A stretch of DNA of 64,000 nt from Telluribacter sp035998675 (GCF_035998675.1 NZ_DASYHI010000019.1:1-64000); one strand, 5' to 3'; positions 1-9,250 are shown, numbered from the stretch's first letter. The notes: a model not told the origin generated them from the sequence alone. Made by a program: numbers and translations.

Positions 1-1
1 C

Positions 2-631
2 GCCCTTTACAACAGCCAGAGTACGCCTACGCTCACCAACGTGACTATCGCAGGTAACGGCGGCGAGCGGGCGGCCAGCCTTAACACCCGCAACAGCCAC
101 CTGACCATCCGCAACTCGGTGATCTGGGCCAACCAGGGGCAGACCCTGGACCAGAACGCCACCATCAGCCACAGCATTGTGGAGGGCGGCTACGCCGGCG
201 TAGGGAACCTGAATACGAATCCGCGCTTTGTGCAGCAGGCGCTCTACGAGCAGGCGCCTTCGCTGTTGGGCGACTACCGCTTGCAGGTGAACTCACCGGC
301 CATCAACGCGGGCGATAACGCGCTGGTGGACTGGGAGCAGGACCTGGACGGCAAGGCCCGTAGGTACAGCGGCGGGACGGTGGATATGGGCGCCTACGAA
401 TTTGAAGGCAGCCGCAGTGGGGGCCTGATTATCAGCGTGAAGACCGGTAACTGGGAAGATGCCTCTACCTGGGATGCAGGTCGGGTGCCGCAAGCGGGCG
501 ATCAGGTAATTCTGGATGCCGGACACACCGTTAGCATCAATGCTAACGCCACGGCCCTGTCCATCGAATACCGGACCAATGCTCAGCTGCAGTTTGTGGG
601 TGTGGCCAGTAGCCTGGCTATCGGAGAGTAA
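2..631 (+). CDS. Secreted parallel beta-helix protein, 3' part (choice-of-anchor Q type)
   Basis: The reading frame is open from base 2, so the gene begins left of the window and only its last 209 codons are seen. The first part has beta-helix rungs (NVTIAGN, LTIRNSVIWAN) followed by the segment LQVNSPAINAGDN and then VDMGAYEFE. That ending is typical of the choice-of-anchor Q domain found after right-handed beta-helix repeats in Bacteroidota surface proteins. After it, from about GNWEDASTWDAGRVPQAGD on, comes a small beta domain often seen in large secreted Bacteroidota proteins. The protein stops after SLAIGE with no type IX sorting tail, which is unusual for such proteins, so it may be anchored differently or be shortened. 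Substrate and role are unknown. Domain type is fairly sure from the motifs; function is not. Confidence 0.75.
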   Translation, partial: ALYNSQSTPTLTNVTIAGNGGERAASLNTRNSHLTIRNSVIWANQGQTLDQNATISHSIVEGGYAGVGNLNTNPRFVQQALYEQAPSLLGDYRLQVNSPAINAGDNALVDWEQDLDGKARRYSGGTVDMGAYEFEGSRSGGLIISVKTGNWEDASTWDAGRVPQAGDQVILDAGHTVSINANATALSIEYRTNAQLQFVGVASSLAIGE

Positions 632-686
632 GGAGGCAGAAACTTGGTAACCTGTTTTTGTACCCTGATTTATAGATAGTAAAACA

Positions 687-719
687 AGAAAGCCGATCCT
701 GAATCAGGGTCGGCTTTCT
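687..719. terminator. Bidirectional hairpin terminator between convergent genes
   Basis: Arms AGAAAGCCGA (687-696) and TCGGCTTTCT (710-719) pair perfectly, and an inner CCT/AGG pairing extends the stem. It sits between the beta-helix gene and the convergent acyl-CoA dehydrogenase gene, so it can serve both. Confidence 0.8.
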
Positions 720-818
720 ACGTTATGTAGTAGTTTTACTGGTTGTTAGAGCGGGCGAGCCCGCCAACTATTTTGGTTTTCAACAGTAGGTAAGCCCAAT
801 TACCGGAACCGCTCCTGT

Positions 819-2636
819 TTAGAAAACGTATTTATTCTCCTGAATCAGGACATCAGCCAAACGGCGGCGGGCTTCTTTGGAATTAAAAGGTTCTACTTTG
901 GTAAAACGCTTTAAGCCCATCAGCATCACCCGCAGTTCATCGCCCTCGGCAAAGCTGGTGATGGCTGAACGCCCGGCATTGTTTACCTTTTGTACGGCCT
1001 CCTGCAGGTACACCAGCGCTATGTCTTTCTGTAGAGCCGTAGCGGCCTCTCCCTGCCTGCCTATCAATTTCTCCACGCGCAGCAGGACCGATTCGGCTAC
1101 GTAGGTCTCGATGGCCATATCGGCCAGATCCATAATTACCTCCTGCTCTTCGGAGAGTTTCATCATGAACTTCTGTACGGCTGCACCAGCCACCATCAGC
1201 ACTGCCTTTTTCAGATTTCGGATCACCTTTTTTTCAGCGGTGAACAGCGTGTCTTCCTCCTCGGCTCCAAAGTCCGGAATAGACATGATCTCTTTGGAAA
1301 CCGCCATGGCCGGTCCCATCAGATCCAGCTGACCTTTCATGGCGCGCTTCAGGATCATGTCCACGGTGAGCAGGCGGTTGATCTCGTTGGTACCTTCAAA
1401 GATCCGGTTGATGCGGCTGTCGCGGTAGGCCCGGTCCATGGGGGCATCGGCTGAGTAGCCCATACCGCCGTAAACCTGCACACCCTCGTCTACTACGTAG
1501 TCCAGTACCTCCGAGCCGTGTACCTTCATCATGGCGCATTCAATGGCAAATTCTTCCAGCGCTTTCAGTTTCGCTTCAGAATCGCCCATTCCCTGCTCCT
1601 TGAAGTCAATTATCAAATCGTCAATATTCTGACCGGCGCGGTAGGCTGCCGACTCGGAGGCATAAATTTTGACGGCCATTTCGGCCAATTTATGCTTGAT
1701 AGCGCCAAAGTGGGCGATAGCCGTCCCAAACTGCTTTCGCTCATTGGCGTAGTTAACGGCCTGTTCGGCTACTTTTTTAGCACCGCCCAGTGTAGCCGCT
1801 GCCAGCTTGATCCGACCTATATTCAGGATATTTACCGCAATTTTAAACCCGTTGCCCCGCTCCGACAGCAGATTTTCGACGGGTACTTTACAATCGTTAA
1901 AGAATATCTGACGCGTATCGGAGCCTTTGATACCCATCTTGTGCTCGGGCTCGTTCATGGTAATTCCACCAAAGTCTTTCTCTACGATAAAGGCCGACAG
2001 ATTTTTATCAACCTGTCCCGAACCATCGTCTATTTTGGCAAATACAATGTATATATCGGCAAAGCCACCATTGGTAATCCACATTTTTTGCCCGTTAATG
2101 ACATAGTGGGTTCCGTTTTCGGTTAGCCTGGCGCGTGACTTGGCCGCATTGGCATCCGAACCCGAATCAGGTTCAGTAAGACAGTAGGCGGCTTTCCATT
2201 CGCCCGAAGCGAGCTTAGGCAGGTACTTTGATTTCTGCGCTTCGTTGCCGTAGTAAAGTATGGGCAAAGTACCTATACCGGTATGCGCCGACAACGCTAC
2301 CGAGAAAGCATTACCCGCACCGGTGGCTTCAGCTACCAGCATGGAAGTATTAAAATTCATCCCAAACCCACCGTATTCTTCGGGAACGGCGGTGCCTAAT
2401 ATACCCAGGTTGCCGGCCTTATTCAGCAGGGAGGCCATCAGCTCGGGCGTGCGGGCCTTGTCAATTTCCTCAATGCGCGGCCAGACTTCCGTACGCAAGA
2501 AATCCCGGCAGGTTTCGGCAATCATCTGCTGCTCTTCCGTAAAATCTTCCGGGATAAATACCTGTGAGGCTTCGGTTTCTTTAATCAAAAACTCGCCGCC
2601 TTTGATTGATGCTTTATTATCAATTGTTACTGCCAT
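819..2636 (-). CDS. Acyl-CoA dehydrogenase with C-terminal extension
   Basis: This 605-residue flavoenzyme introduces the trans-2 double bond in acyl-CoAs, the first step of beta-oxidation. The N-terminal helical domain (about 30-150), the middle beta domain with YCLTEPDSGSD (151-161) and WITNGG, and the C-terminal helical domain with KQFG (301-304) are all present. The catalytic base is E414 in RIFEGTNEINR. About 180 residues follow the usual end of the fold, as in the roughly 600-residue bacterial enzymes related to very-long-chain acyl-CoA dehydrogenases. The start MAVTIDNKAS fits the promoter about 60 bp upstream. It stands alone, without hydratase or 3-hydroxyacyl-CoA dehydrogenase next to it. 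Two copies of a palindrome shared with the thiolase and a second dehydrogenase in this window lie at its promoter, suggesting joint control by a fatty-acid repressor. Confidence 0.93.
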   Translation of the reverse strand: MAVTIDNKASIKGGEFLIKETEASQVFIPEDFTEEQQMIAETCRDFLRTEVWPRIEEIDKARTPELMASLLNKAGNLGILGTAVPEEYGGFGMNFNTSMLVAEATGAGNAFSVALSAHTGIGTLPILYYGNEAQKSKYLPKLASGEWKAAYCLTEPDSGSDANAAKSRARLTENGTHYVINGQKMWITNGGFADIYIVFAKIDDGSGQVDKNLSAFIVEKDFGGITMNEPEHKMGIKGSDTRQIFFNDCKVPVENLLSERGNGFKIAVNILNIGRIKLAAATLGGAKKVAEQAVNYANERKQFGTAIAHFGAIKHKLAEMAVKIYASESAAYRAGQNIDDLIIDFKEQGMGDSEAKLKALEEFAIECAMMKVHGSEVLDYVVDEGVQVYGGMGYSADAPMDRAYRDSRINRIFEGTNEINRLLTVDMILKRAMKGQLDLMGPAMAVSKEIMSIPDFGAEEEDTLFTAEKKVIRNLKKAVLMVAGAAVQKFMMKLSEEQEVIMDLADMAIETYVAESVLLRVEKLIGRQGEAATALQKDIALVYLQEAVQKVNNAGRSAITSFAEGDELRVMLMGLKRFTKVEPFNSKEARRRLADVLIQENKYVF

Positions 2637-2676
2637 TGTATCTTAGAGGTTTTCGAGTGGTAGTTACTAATTACCC

Positions 2677-2690
2677 GTATGCCTGCATAC
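2677..2690. promoter_or_regulatory. Putative fatty-acid repressor operator, copy 1
   Basis: GTATGCCTGCATAC has perfect 6-bp arms around a 2-bp centre. It lies about 8-21 bp downstream of the predicted transcription start of the acyl-CoA dehydrogenase gene, a position suited to repression. The same arms occur at 9202-9215 before the thiolase gene. Confidence 0.65.
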
Positions 2691-2704
2691 TACTATAAGG
2701 TACG

Positions 2705-2735
2705 CAAATATAACTCAAGAAATAATATTATGCAA
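2705..2735 (-). promoter_or_regulatory. Promoter of acyl-CoA dehydrogenase (Bacteroidota type)
   Basis: Read on the minus strand, TATATTTG (2712-2705) matches the Bacteroidota -7 consensus TAnnTTTG. TTG (2735-2733) stands 20 bp upstream as the -33 element. The -33 falls inside the second operator copy. Confidence 0.7.
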
Positions 2736-2741
2736 GCATAC
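2728..2741. promoter_or_regulatory. Putative fatty-acid repressor operator, copy 2
   Basis: TTATGCAAGCATAC differs from the perfect palindrome at one outer base. It covers the -33 box, while copy 1 lies after the transcription start. The two centres are 51 bp apart, close to five helical turns. Confidence 0.6.
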
Positions 2742-2801
2742 TATCTGCAAAGAAAAGAGTTTTATCCGGCTGATTACGTAGGTGAAAATTCGCAGGAGAA
2801 T

Positions 2802-5717
2802 TTATCGTTTTACTACTCTGAATAGCTTCACCAGCTCTCCGTTTTCTTCCAGCCGAATAAAGTATACGCCCGGAGAAAGCGTGAAATCACTGAGGTCGAG
2901 CTGAGCGATTCCATCGTAAACCGTAACCTTTTGGGACGATACCGGAATACGTTGTCCGCTGACGGTCACGAGTGTAAAACTATACTGCGAAGCGGCAGTA
3001 CCTTCCGGAAGCTTTATATTGAATACGCGTTCAAAAGGATTGGGATACGCCTGCCAGTCGGTCAAACTTCGGGCTATATTCAGGGAGTCGCCCGCTGCAA
3101 TACTGAATGGCAGCGTAGTAGTAAGTACCAGAGAGTCCTGATGAAAAGCCGTAGCGGTCAGGGTGTAGCGGCCAACGTAGGGAGCAAAACCACCATTCTC
3201 CTGAAACAGTGCGTAAGGAAACTTCGTGGCTTTTGACTCATACCGATAAGGGCCGGTCAGCTGAAAATTGACCCGGTCAAATTCAAAATTTCCGTAGGCG
3301 TAGATATTAAGCAGCGCAGGCAGGGAGTCGACCAGCAGCACCTCCTCCTTCTTTAAAGACTGCAATTTTTTCCGGTCGATAGGGCGCCCGGACTGCAGCA
3401 GGTCAAAAGTCAGATAAGGCACCTCTACTTTCAGGAGAAACGGGGTATCAATGTAGCTTCCGCCATTATCATAGGCCCGAATTATGAGCCGGTAGTCGGC
3501 TTCTTCGGTAGGCGTACCCGAAAATTCATTAAGAGAAAAAGAGAGCCAGGTAGGCAGATTTTGTACGGTAATCAGGGAAATATACCCATCACCGTCGCTG
3601 AATAAATCAGGAGGTAGCCGGTAGGCAAAAGGTTCGTTGACCTTGGCATACTTGACCGGAAGAGTCCGGGATAAGTAGGGTGGATTGTTGATGAATTGAG
3701 GCTCTACTACCTGTATTACAAAGAAGGTTTCCACAAATGCCTTTAAGTCATCATAGGCTTTGACAAAGATACGGTACTCGCCGGTAGTCGTAGGGAAGCC
3801 TTTAAACTCGCCGTTCTGGAAGGTAAGCCAGGCGGGCATACCGCTGGCTTCAATGGAAGTAATGCTACCGTCAGTATCAACGAAGGCTTCTTTGGGGAGT
3901 TTAAAACTGAACGATTCGTTTACCTTGATAACCAGCTTTGGAAAATTTTCTCTTACCGTGGGTGGCTGATTGGCGTTTTCGCGGGTGTCAATACGAATCG
4001 TAAAAAAAGCTTCTCCGGCCCCTCCCTCATCATCAATTCCTTTAACCAGGATACGGGTATCCCCCAGTACATCGGACCGGCCTTTGATTTCACCGTTTTC
4101 AAACCGTAGCCAGGCAGGCAGGTTAGGTACTTCTACTTTTACCACCTGCCCGTCCGCATCCGCAAAAGTAGTGGTGGGTATCTTGAAGGAAAAATCACGC
4201 CCTACGGCTGCAATACGCATCGGTAGCGGATTGAGCAGGTAAGGAGGATTATTAGCGGCCGCTTTCCAGTATTCCTCCGTGAACAAATCCTCGACCAGCT
4301 TTACGTATACCGGCTTAGGAGCGCCTCCATTGCGGGCCAGTTTTTTCCAGTTAGGATAAGCTACATCATAAACTCCTTTGTCGAGCGCCCGGGACAGCAG
4401 ATAAGAGGTGGTATCTTTAGGTACTATGGGCTCCAGCGGAACATTGACCCATTTCCGGGAAGAGTTAATAATTACCTCGCGCATAGCCTGGATGTGGGCG
4501 GGGGTAGACATAACAAAAGCTATGAGCTTGGCTCCATTCTGAAAACACTCGTCTATTTGCTCATAGTACTCAAAGTAGGGTTTGTAGGAGTCATAAAATA
4601 CCTCGTTCATGACCCATTTACCAGCCGGGGTATTACTCCGGATAATATCCATAGTATAGAGATGGTCGTAGGTTTCCAGATCGTGTATCTTGGTGCCGTC
4701 GGCGTGCTCGGCCAGATCATGAAAACCCAGCGTACCCCTTAGTCCGCTTTCGCGGTCCATAACGGAGCCAAACTCATTGATGTACTTTATACCCGGATCA
4801 ACTGATTTGATTACCCGGATCATCCGGTCGTTGTAGGTTTTAAGTACCTCATGCCGGTAGATGTACCAATCCTTCCCCCAGCGCCCAAAGAAAGAATCCT
4901 GCGGTTCCCAGGGGTTTACGGGAGCATACACATCTTTAAAAGCCTTGAACTCGGTACCCCACAACAGGTTCAGCCGAACGATTTTCTTGTATTTATTCTG
5001 TGCCCATTCGCCGAAACCTTTAACCGAGGCTTCGGAATAATCAAAGAGAGAAGCGTACATATTCTGGTACTCACCGCCCACTGGTATGTTGGTGTGGTGA
5101 TAGCCCAGTTCCTGCGTAGGAGTATTTACTACGGATACATAAATAAGCTGCTTCTGTTCCTGCAGGTACTTGTAGCGATTGGTAACTTCACGAACAAAAT
5201 TTTCAGCCATCTGTACCGACGGCTGGTGATGAAAACTAAAATGGGTGTAGTTATAGATTTCACGCAGAGGAAACTTCTTAAAGTCCTTGGCCGAATTATC
5301 CACGGTCCAGAAGTTTGGGAGGTAGGAGGTGTTGCGGCCCACGAATATCCGGATACCTACCTTCATTCCCAGTTGGGTAGCCAGTTTTATCTGGTTATCG
5401 GTCTTTGACCAGTCGCCCGGGTCATTGGGCGAGCGGCGGTATACCTTGTCCCAGTATACCGTAAGTACTACCGAGTTCATGCCGGCTTCTTTGGCCTGAC
5501 GAATGATGTCAAGCTCATAATCAAGCTCCTCGGCAAGATTTAACAGTAGCAAAGCAAAATACCGCTGCTTCTCATCATCTTCAGAGCGTTTTTCTGCTTT
5601 TGTCGTCAGGGGAAGGCTAAAAAACAGAAGCAGAAGCAACATACACTTCAGCATTTCGCCCACGGGAGAAAAAGCCTTACCCTTAACCCAAAAACTCATA
5701 TACCCGCCGTACTTCAT
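2802..5717 (-). CDS. T9SS-secreted glycosidase-like TIM-barrel protein with Ig/cadherin-like repeats
   Basis: This 971-residue protein begins with a hydrophobic export segment (about 22-41). M7 or M22 are alternative starts that would give a more usual signal peptide. Residues 50-420 look like a beta-galactosidase-type (GH42/clan A) barrel: early strands NSVVLTVYWDKVY and VGIRIFVG, a possible acid/base E203 in VNTPTQE, and a possible nucleophile E372 in VMNEVFYD. Three cadherin/Ig-type repeats follow (about 475-765), each opening with NPPYL or NQPPT and containing (L/M)PAWLxFxNGE-like cores. The last 80 residues, from YPNPFERVFNIKLPEG to LVKLFRVVKR, form a type IX secretion tail, so the mature protein should be at the cell surface or released. 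It lies 55 bp after a glycosyltransferase gene on the same strand. The barrel assignment rests on motif reading; the substrate is unknown. Confidence 0.75.
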   Translation of the reverse strand: MKYGGYMSFWVKGKAFSPVGEMLKCMLLLLLFFSLPLTTKAEKRSEDDEKQRYFALLLLNLAEELDYELDIIRQAKEAGMNSVVLTVYWDKVYRRSPNDPGDWSKTDNQIKLATQLGMKVGIRIFVGRNTSYLPNFWTVDNSAKDFKKFPLREIYNYTHFSFHHQPSVQMAENFVREVTNRYKYLQEQKQLIYVSVVNTPTQELGYHHTNIPVGGEYQNMYASLFDYSEASVKGFGEWAQNKYKKIVRLNLLWGTEFKAFKDVYAPVNPWEPQDSFFGRWGKDWYIYRHEVLKTYNDRMIRVIKSVDPGIKYINEFGSVMDRESGLRGTLGFHDLAEHADGTKIHDLETYDHLYTMDIIRSNTPAGKWVMNEVFYDSYKPYFEYYEQIDECFQNGAKLIAFVMSTPAHIQAMREVIINSSRKWVNVPLEPIVPKDTTSYLLSRALDKGVYDVAYPNWKKLARNGGAPKPVYVKLVEDLFTEEYWKAAANNPPYLLNPLPMRIAAVGRDFSFKIPTTTFADADGQVVKVEVPNLPAWLRFENGEIKGRSDVLGDTRILVKGIDDEGGAGEAFFTIRIDTRENANQPPTVRENFPKLVIKVNESFSFKLPKEAFVDTDGSITSIEASGMPAWLTFQNGEFKGFPTTTGEYRIFVKAYDDLKAFVETFFVIQVVEPQFINNPPYLSRTLPVKYAKVNEPFAYRLPPDLFSDGDGYISLITVQNLPTWLSFSLNEFSGTPTEEADYRLIIRAYDNGGSYIDTPFLLKVEVPYLTFDLLQSGRPIDRKKLQSLKKEEVLLVDSLPALLNIYAYGNFEFDRVNFQLTGPYRYESKATKFPYALFQENGGFAPYVGRYTLTATAFHQDSLVLTTTLPFSIAAGDSLNIARSLTDWQAYPNPFERVFNIKLPEGTAASQYSFTLVTVSGQRIPVSSQKVTVYDGIAQLDLSDFTLSPGVYFIRLEENGELVKLFRVVKR

Positions 5718-5772
5718 ACGTTATGGTTTAATGCTTCAACGAAAATATCGTCCAGGCCTGTACCTTTATTTT

Positions 5773-6888
5773 TTAGACAGAAAATTCTTCCATTACCCTG
5801 GTCCACTCCTGCATTCCCTCCTGATTGCCAAAACGCATGGCCCGCTGTTGAGCCAGTTCATGGTTGTAGGCCGATGCGTTGTGCTGCCAATAAAACATAG
5901 TATCAACCAATTTATCTATATTCAGGTTTGGTACAAGGGTACCTATTTCGGGTGAAATAAATTCCGCAGGTCCCCCACAATCAAACGCTACTACCGGCTT
6001 GCCCAACCGGGCGGCTTCCACCATTACCAATCCGAAAGATTCCTGTCTGGAAGCGATAACCAGTCCGTCGGCGGCCGCCAGGTAGCTGTAGTAGTCTTTA
6101 TTCTTAGAGCCTATTAAATGTATTTTTACATTGGAAATGGCCCGACATCTGTTTTCGACATAGTATACCAGGCCCGAATCCAGTAAGTTTCCCATCCAGA
6201 CCACATGTACATTCTGGCCCTGTATTCGGGAGGCGATATCCGGCAATAAACCAAATCCTTTCAGGTCACTGCTTACCCCCGAAAAAATCCAGACAAAATC
6301 ATCCGGGCCGGCTCCCCATTCGGCCCGGGCGGCGGCTATACCAGCCGCTGAGGGTGCAATTTTGTCTAAATCTACGAAGGAATATACCCTTCGAACTTTT
6401 TTTGCCCCGGCTTCCCGGAGCCTTTGGCAAGCTATATCAGAACAGCCAATCAGTAGGGCGGAATCTTCAACCATTGATCTAAAGTCGGATTTGCCAGTAT
6501 AGCTAAAGGCTTCCGTTAATTCATGCACATGCGTTATAAAAGGTATGTGTAGTTCCTTGGCTACTGCTACAGCTTCCGGCAACATGATGGTATTTATGTA
6601 CCAGACATCAGCCTTAAAATTATTTTGAATCTGTTTTAAGCAGGCTTTTGTTGGGTTTCTGCCCGCCCAGTAGGAGGCTTTTTGCCACAAATTATAGTTT
6701 AGCGGGGCCAGAAAAACAGGAACGTCAGCAGGTACCTCCTGAAGCAATTCCCCCTGCGCAAAGCACACTAAGCCCGCCTGAAATTTTTCCCGATCCAGAC
6801 TTTTGAGGATGTACAATAGCATCATTTCTGATCCTGTACGCCCGGCATAAGGGGTAAGGAACAAAATGCGGAGACGTTGTTTTTTCAT
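5773..6888 (-). CDS. Family 4 glycosyltransferase (GT-B fold)
   Basis: This 371-residue GT4 enzyme moves a sugar from a nucleotide donor to a glycan or lipid acceptor on the cytoplasmic side. The N-terminal start ILFLTPYAGRTGSEMMLLYIL is the usual acceptor-domain opening with the glycine-rich loop. The C-terminal donor domain has the EX7E-type motif in SRQESFGLVMVEAARLGKP, ending in VVAFDCGGPAEFI. Its start ATG overlaps the end of the upstream glycosyltransferase gene by 4 bp (ATGA), so the two are translationally coupled. Acceptor and sugar cannot be told from sequence. The pair probably acts in surface polysaccharide or glycolipid assembly. Confidence 0.88.
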   Translation of the reverse strand: MKKQRLRILFLTPYAGRTGSEMMLLYILKSLDREKFQAGLVCFAQGELLQEVPADVPVFLAPLNYNLWQKASYWAGRNPTKACLKQIQNNFKADVWYINTIMLPEAVAVAKELHIPFITHVHELTEAFSYTGKSDFRSMVEDSALLIGCSDIACQRLREAGAKKVRRVYSFVDLDKIAPSAAGIAAARAEWGAGPDDFVWIFSGVSSDLKGFGLLPDIASRIQGQNVHVVWMGNLLDSGLVYYVENRCRAISNVKIHLIGSKNKDYYSYLAAADGLVIASRQESFGLVMVEAARLGKPVVAFDCGGPAEFISPEIGTLVPNLNIDKLVDTMFYWQHNASAYNHELAQQRAMRFGNQEGMQEWTRVMEEFSV

Positions 6889-7889
6889 TGAACAGTGAGG
6901 AGATCTATATTTTCAGAGGGCTTGATCTTGTAAAAGTACCTTTGGTCAAGTACCATTTTTGGGAAGTATTTTAAAATAACCCCTGTTTTCCGGGTAAAAA
7001 TTACCTGGGTCCTTAATTCGGCCAGCGGGTTACCATGCTTTTTTAAGTTGATGAGCATCTTCCAGACAAAAATGGTGGGAATCATAAAGATATAAGAAAA
7101 AATAAGTCCTAAATAGGCTGGTAATCCGTATTGCTTTCGTATCCAGAGAAAATTGGACACCTGCATCTGTGTATTAAATCTGTTTATCCAGGATATATTT
7201 GTGCGGCGAAAAGGATTGTTGTTTTCTAAATGGATAAAAGAAAGGTCCTCAAAATAGCGCAGGGTACCTAATTTCCCCAGCCTGCCCGACCACTCCACAT
7301 CTTCGCCATACATAAAAAAGTCTTCATCAAACCCGCCGGTACGCTCAAAAGCTTCGCGCCGTAACAGTAAAAAAGCACCCGACAACCATTCCCTGTTCCC
7401 GTTACGTTTATAGTCGCTGATGGGGTAAAGTTTATCCATCAGCTTCTGTACCGCCGGACCGGGAGGCAAAATAAAGAGCGTCTGACGAAGTTCGTTAAAG
7501 CTTCCCCACAGGGGTGCCTCGTTGCCTTGTGCATCAATTTGCCGCAAACTACATGCCACTACCTCAGTTTGCCGGTCCATGCGTTCTACACAGCGCTTAA
7601 TTACATTATCCACCAGCAGCGTGTCCGCATTCAGCAAAAGAAAGTACCGCCCCTTCGCCCTTTTCATACCCTCGTTATTGGCGCGTCCAAAGCCTGCGTT
7701 GTAGGACATATCTACCCAGTGTACTTCCGGAAACTGGCTACGGATTGTCGTTCCTCCTCCCTGCGGCGGGTCATTGTCGACTATTATTATTTCAAAGCTA
7801 ACACCCGTTGTATGCTGATAAATGGAGGACAGACAATTTAGGATAAGTTGAGTTGTGTGGTAATTTATAATTATAATGGAAACATCCAT
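6885..7889 (-). CDS. Family 2 glycosyltransferase
   Basis: This 334-residue GT-A enzyme resembles rhamnosyl- and other WsaF/RfbN-type transferases. Visible are the opening VSIIIINYHTTQLILNCL, the nucleotide-binding stretch EIIIVDNDPPQGG, a DXD-like NAD in LLLNADTLL, and the acceptor loop WLSGAFLLLRREAFERTGGFDEDFFMYGEDVEWSGRL. The last hundred residues contain a hydrophobic segment (GLIFSYIFMIPTIFVW) that may associate with the membrane. It is the first gene of a likely operon with the GT4 gene (4-bp overlap) and possibly the secreted glycosidase-like gene. Confidence 0.9.
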   Translation of the reverse strand: MDVSIIIINYHTTQLILNCLSSIYQHTTGVSFEIIIVDNDPPQGGGTTIRSQFPEVHWVDMSYNAGFGRANNEGMKRAKGRYFLLLNADTLLVDNVIKRCVERMDRQTEVVACSLRQIDAQGNEAPLWGSFNELRQTLFILPPGPAVQKLMDKLYPISDYKRNGNREWLSGAFLLLRREAFERTGGFDEDFFMYGEDVEWSGRLGKLGTLRYFEDLSFIHLENNNPFRRTNISWINRFNTQMQVSNFLWIRKQYGLPAYLGLIFSYIFMIPTIFVWKMLINLKKHGNPLAELRTQVIFTRKTGVILKYFPKMVLDQRYFYKIKPSENIDLLTVQ

Positions 7890-7914
7890 ATATATGATAG
7901 CTCATTTGAAGGGG

Positions 7915-7947
7915 CAAAAATAGTAAAACTCCGAGGAAGTCTTTCAA
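7915..7947 (-). promoter_or_regulatory. Promoter of the glycosyltransferase operon
   Basis: On the minus strand TATTTTTG (7922-7915) is a perfect TAnnTTTG box, with TTG (7947-7945) 22 bp upstream. It overlaps the thiolase terminator hairpin, so read-through and initiation are packed into about 40 bp. Confidence 0.5.
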
Positions 7948-7964
7948 CCGCCCCGGAGTTTTAC
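7923..7964 (-). terminator. Hairpin terminator after thiolase gene
   Basis: GTAAAACTCCG (7923-7933) and CGGAGTTTTAC (7954-7964) form an 11-bp perfect stem with a 20-nt loop, 25 bp after the thiolase stop codon. Confidence 0.6.
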
Positions 7965-7988
7965 GTAAGGAGTTATCACAAAAAACGG

Positions 7989-9167
7989 TTAGTTCAGTAG
8001 CTCATAGATCCCGGCTACCCCCTGTCCACCGCCAACGCAGGCCGTTACGAGGCCGTATTTCTGGTTGCGGCGGCGCATTTCGTTAAAAAGCTGCACCGAC
8101 AGGCGCGCCCCCGTCGACCCCAAAGCGTGCCCAATGGCAATGGCACCTCCGTTGGGATTAACTATCTCCGGATCAAGGTCCAGGCCGCGGATAACGGCCA
8201 GGGTCTGGGCGGCAAAAGCTTCGTTCAGCTCTACCTGCTCAATGTCCGACATCTGGAGTCCCGCCTGCTTCAGAGCCTTGGGTACTGCTTCCAGCGGCCC
8301 TATTCCCATAATACGCGGATCCACCCCCGCCGTAGCGTAGGACATCATGCGCGCAACGGGCTTCAGACCCAGTTCATTCACCATCCGCTCCGACATGACT
8401 AGTACAAAAGCGGCTCCATCGGAGGTTTGAGAGGAGTTACCGGCCGTAATGCTTCCACCAGCGGCAAACACCGGACGCAACCGCGCCAGGGCTTCCACGG
8501 TGGTATCTGCCCGCGGGCCTTCGTCTTTTTTGACTACATAGTCTTTGGTTTTCTTTTTGCCGGTAGCTTCGTCAAAGTAGGTTTCCTTTACCGTAACAGG
8601 TACTATTTCCTCGTCAAACTTTCCGTCGCGCTGCGCAGCCAGTACCTTCTGGTGCGACTGGTAGGAAAACTGGTCCTGGTCTTCGCGGCTGATAGTAAAT
8701 TCCTTGGCTACCTGCTCGGCCGTAAGGCCCATGCTGAGGTAGTACTCCGGATTGCTGTGGGCAATTTCGTAATTTAAAGCAGTACGCCAGCCCATAACCG
8801 GTACCAGCGACATGGACTCGGCCCCACCGGCAATAATACAGTCAGATACGCCGGCGTGGATTTTGGAAGCCGCAATGGCTATGGCCTCAACCCCTGACCC
8901 GCAGTAGCGGTTGATGGTCATACCGGACACACTCTCCGGCAGCGACAGCAGGGATATAAACCGCCCCATCTGCATGCCCTGCTCGGCCTCAGGTACCGCA
9001 TTTCCTACGATAACGTCATCTACGCGGGCCGGATCGAGCTGGGGTACTTGTCCCATCATGTACTTAATCACGTCGGCCCCCAGATCGTCAGGGCGGGTAA
9101 AACGGAAACCACCCTTGGAGGCTTTTCCTACGGCCGTACGGTAGCCGGCTACAATATATGCGTTCAT
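7989..9167 (-). CDS. fadA: Thiolase (acetyl-CoA C-acyltransferase)
   Basis: This 392-residue thiolase cleaves 3-ketoacyl-CoA with CoA to acetyl-CoA and a shortened acyl-CoA, the last step of beta-oxidation. The nucleophilic cysteine is C89 in NRYCGSG. The second active-site groups are H347 in AIGHALGSTGAR and C377 in CVGGGQG. Size and motifs match degradative thiolases, although biosynthetic acetoacetyl-CoA thiolases cannot be fully excluded. It is a single-gene unit. A perfect 18-bp palindrome in its leader is shared with two acyl-CoA dehydrogenase genes in the window, which supports a role in fatty-acid breakdown. Confidence 0.93.
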   Translation of the reverse strand: MNAYIVAGYRTAVGKASKGGFRFTRPDDLGADVIKYMMGQVPQLDPARVDDVIVGNAVPEAEQGMQMGRFISLLSLPESVSGMTINRYCGSGVEAIAIAASKIHAGVSDCIIAGGAESMSLVPVMGWRTALNYEIAHSNPEYYLSMGLTAEQVAKEFTISREDQDQFSYQSHQKVLAAQRDGKFDEEIVPVTVKETYFDEATGKKKTKDYVVKKDEGPRADTTVEALARLRPVFAAGGSITAGNSSQTSDGAAFVLVMSERMVNELGLKPVARMMSYATAGVDPRIMGIGPLEAVPKALKQAGLQMSDIEQVELNEAFAAQTLAVIRGLDLDPEIVNPNGGAIAIGHALGSTGARLSVQLFNEMRRRNQKYGLVTACVGGGQGVAGIYELLN

Positions 9168-9199
9168 AACTTTACAGAGATTTAGTCAGTTTTGATTAG

Positions 9200-9217
9200 T
9201 AGTATGCAGGCATACTA
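9200..9217. promoter_or_regulatory. Putative fatty-acid repressor operator before thiolase
   Basis: TAGTATGCAGGCATACTA is palindromic over 18 bp (8-bp arms, 2-bp centre); its core 9202-9215 equals the site at 2677-2690 on the other strand. It lies 33 bp before the thiolase start codon and 4-6 bp downstream of a near-consensus -7 box TACTTTTA (minus strand, 9229-9222). Confidence 0.65.
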
Positions 9218-9250
9218 TCTGTAAAAGTAGTAATTTATTTAAAAACAAAA

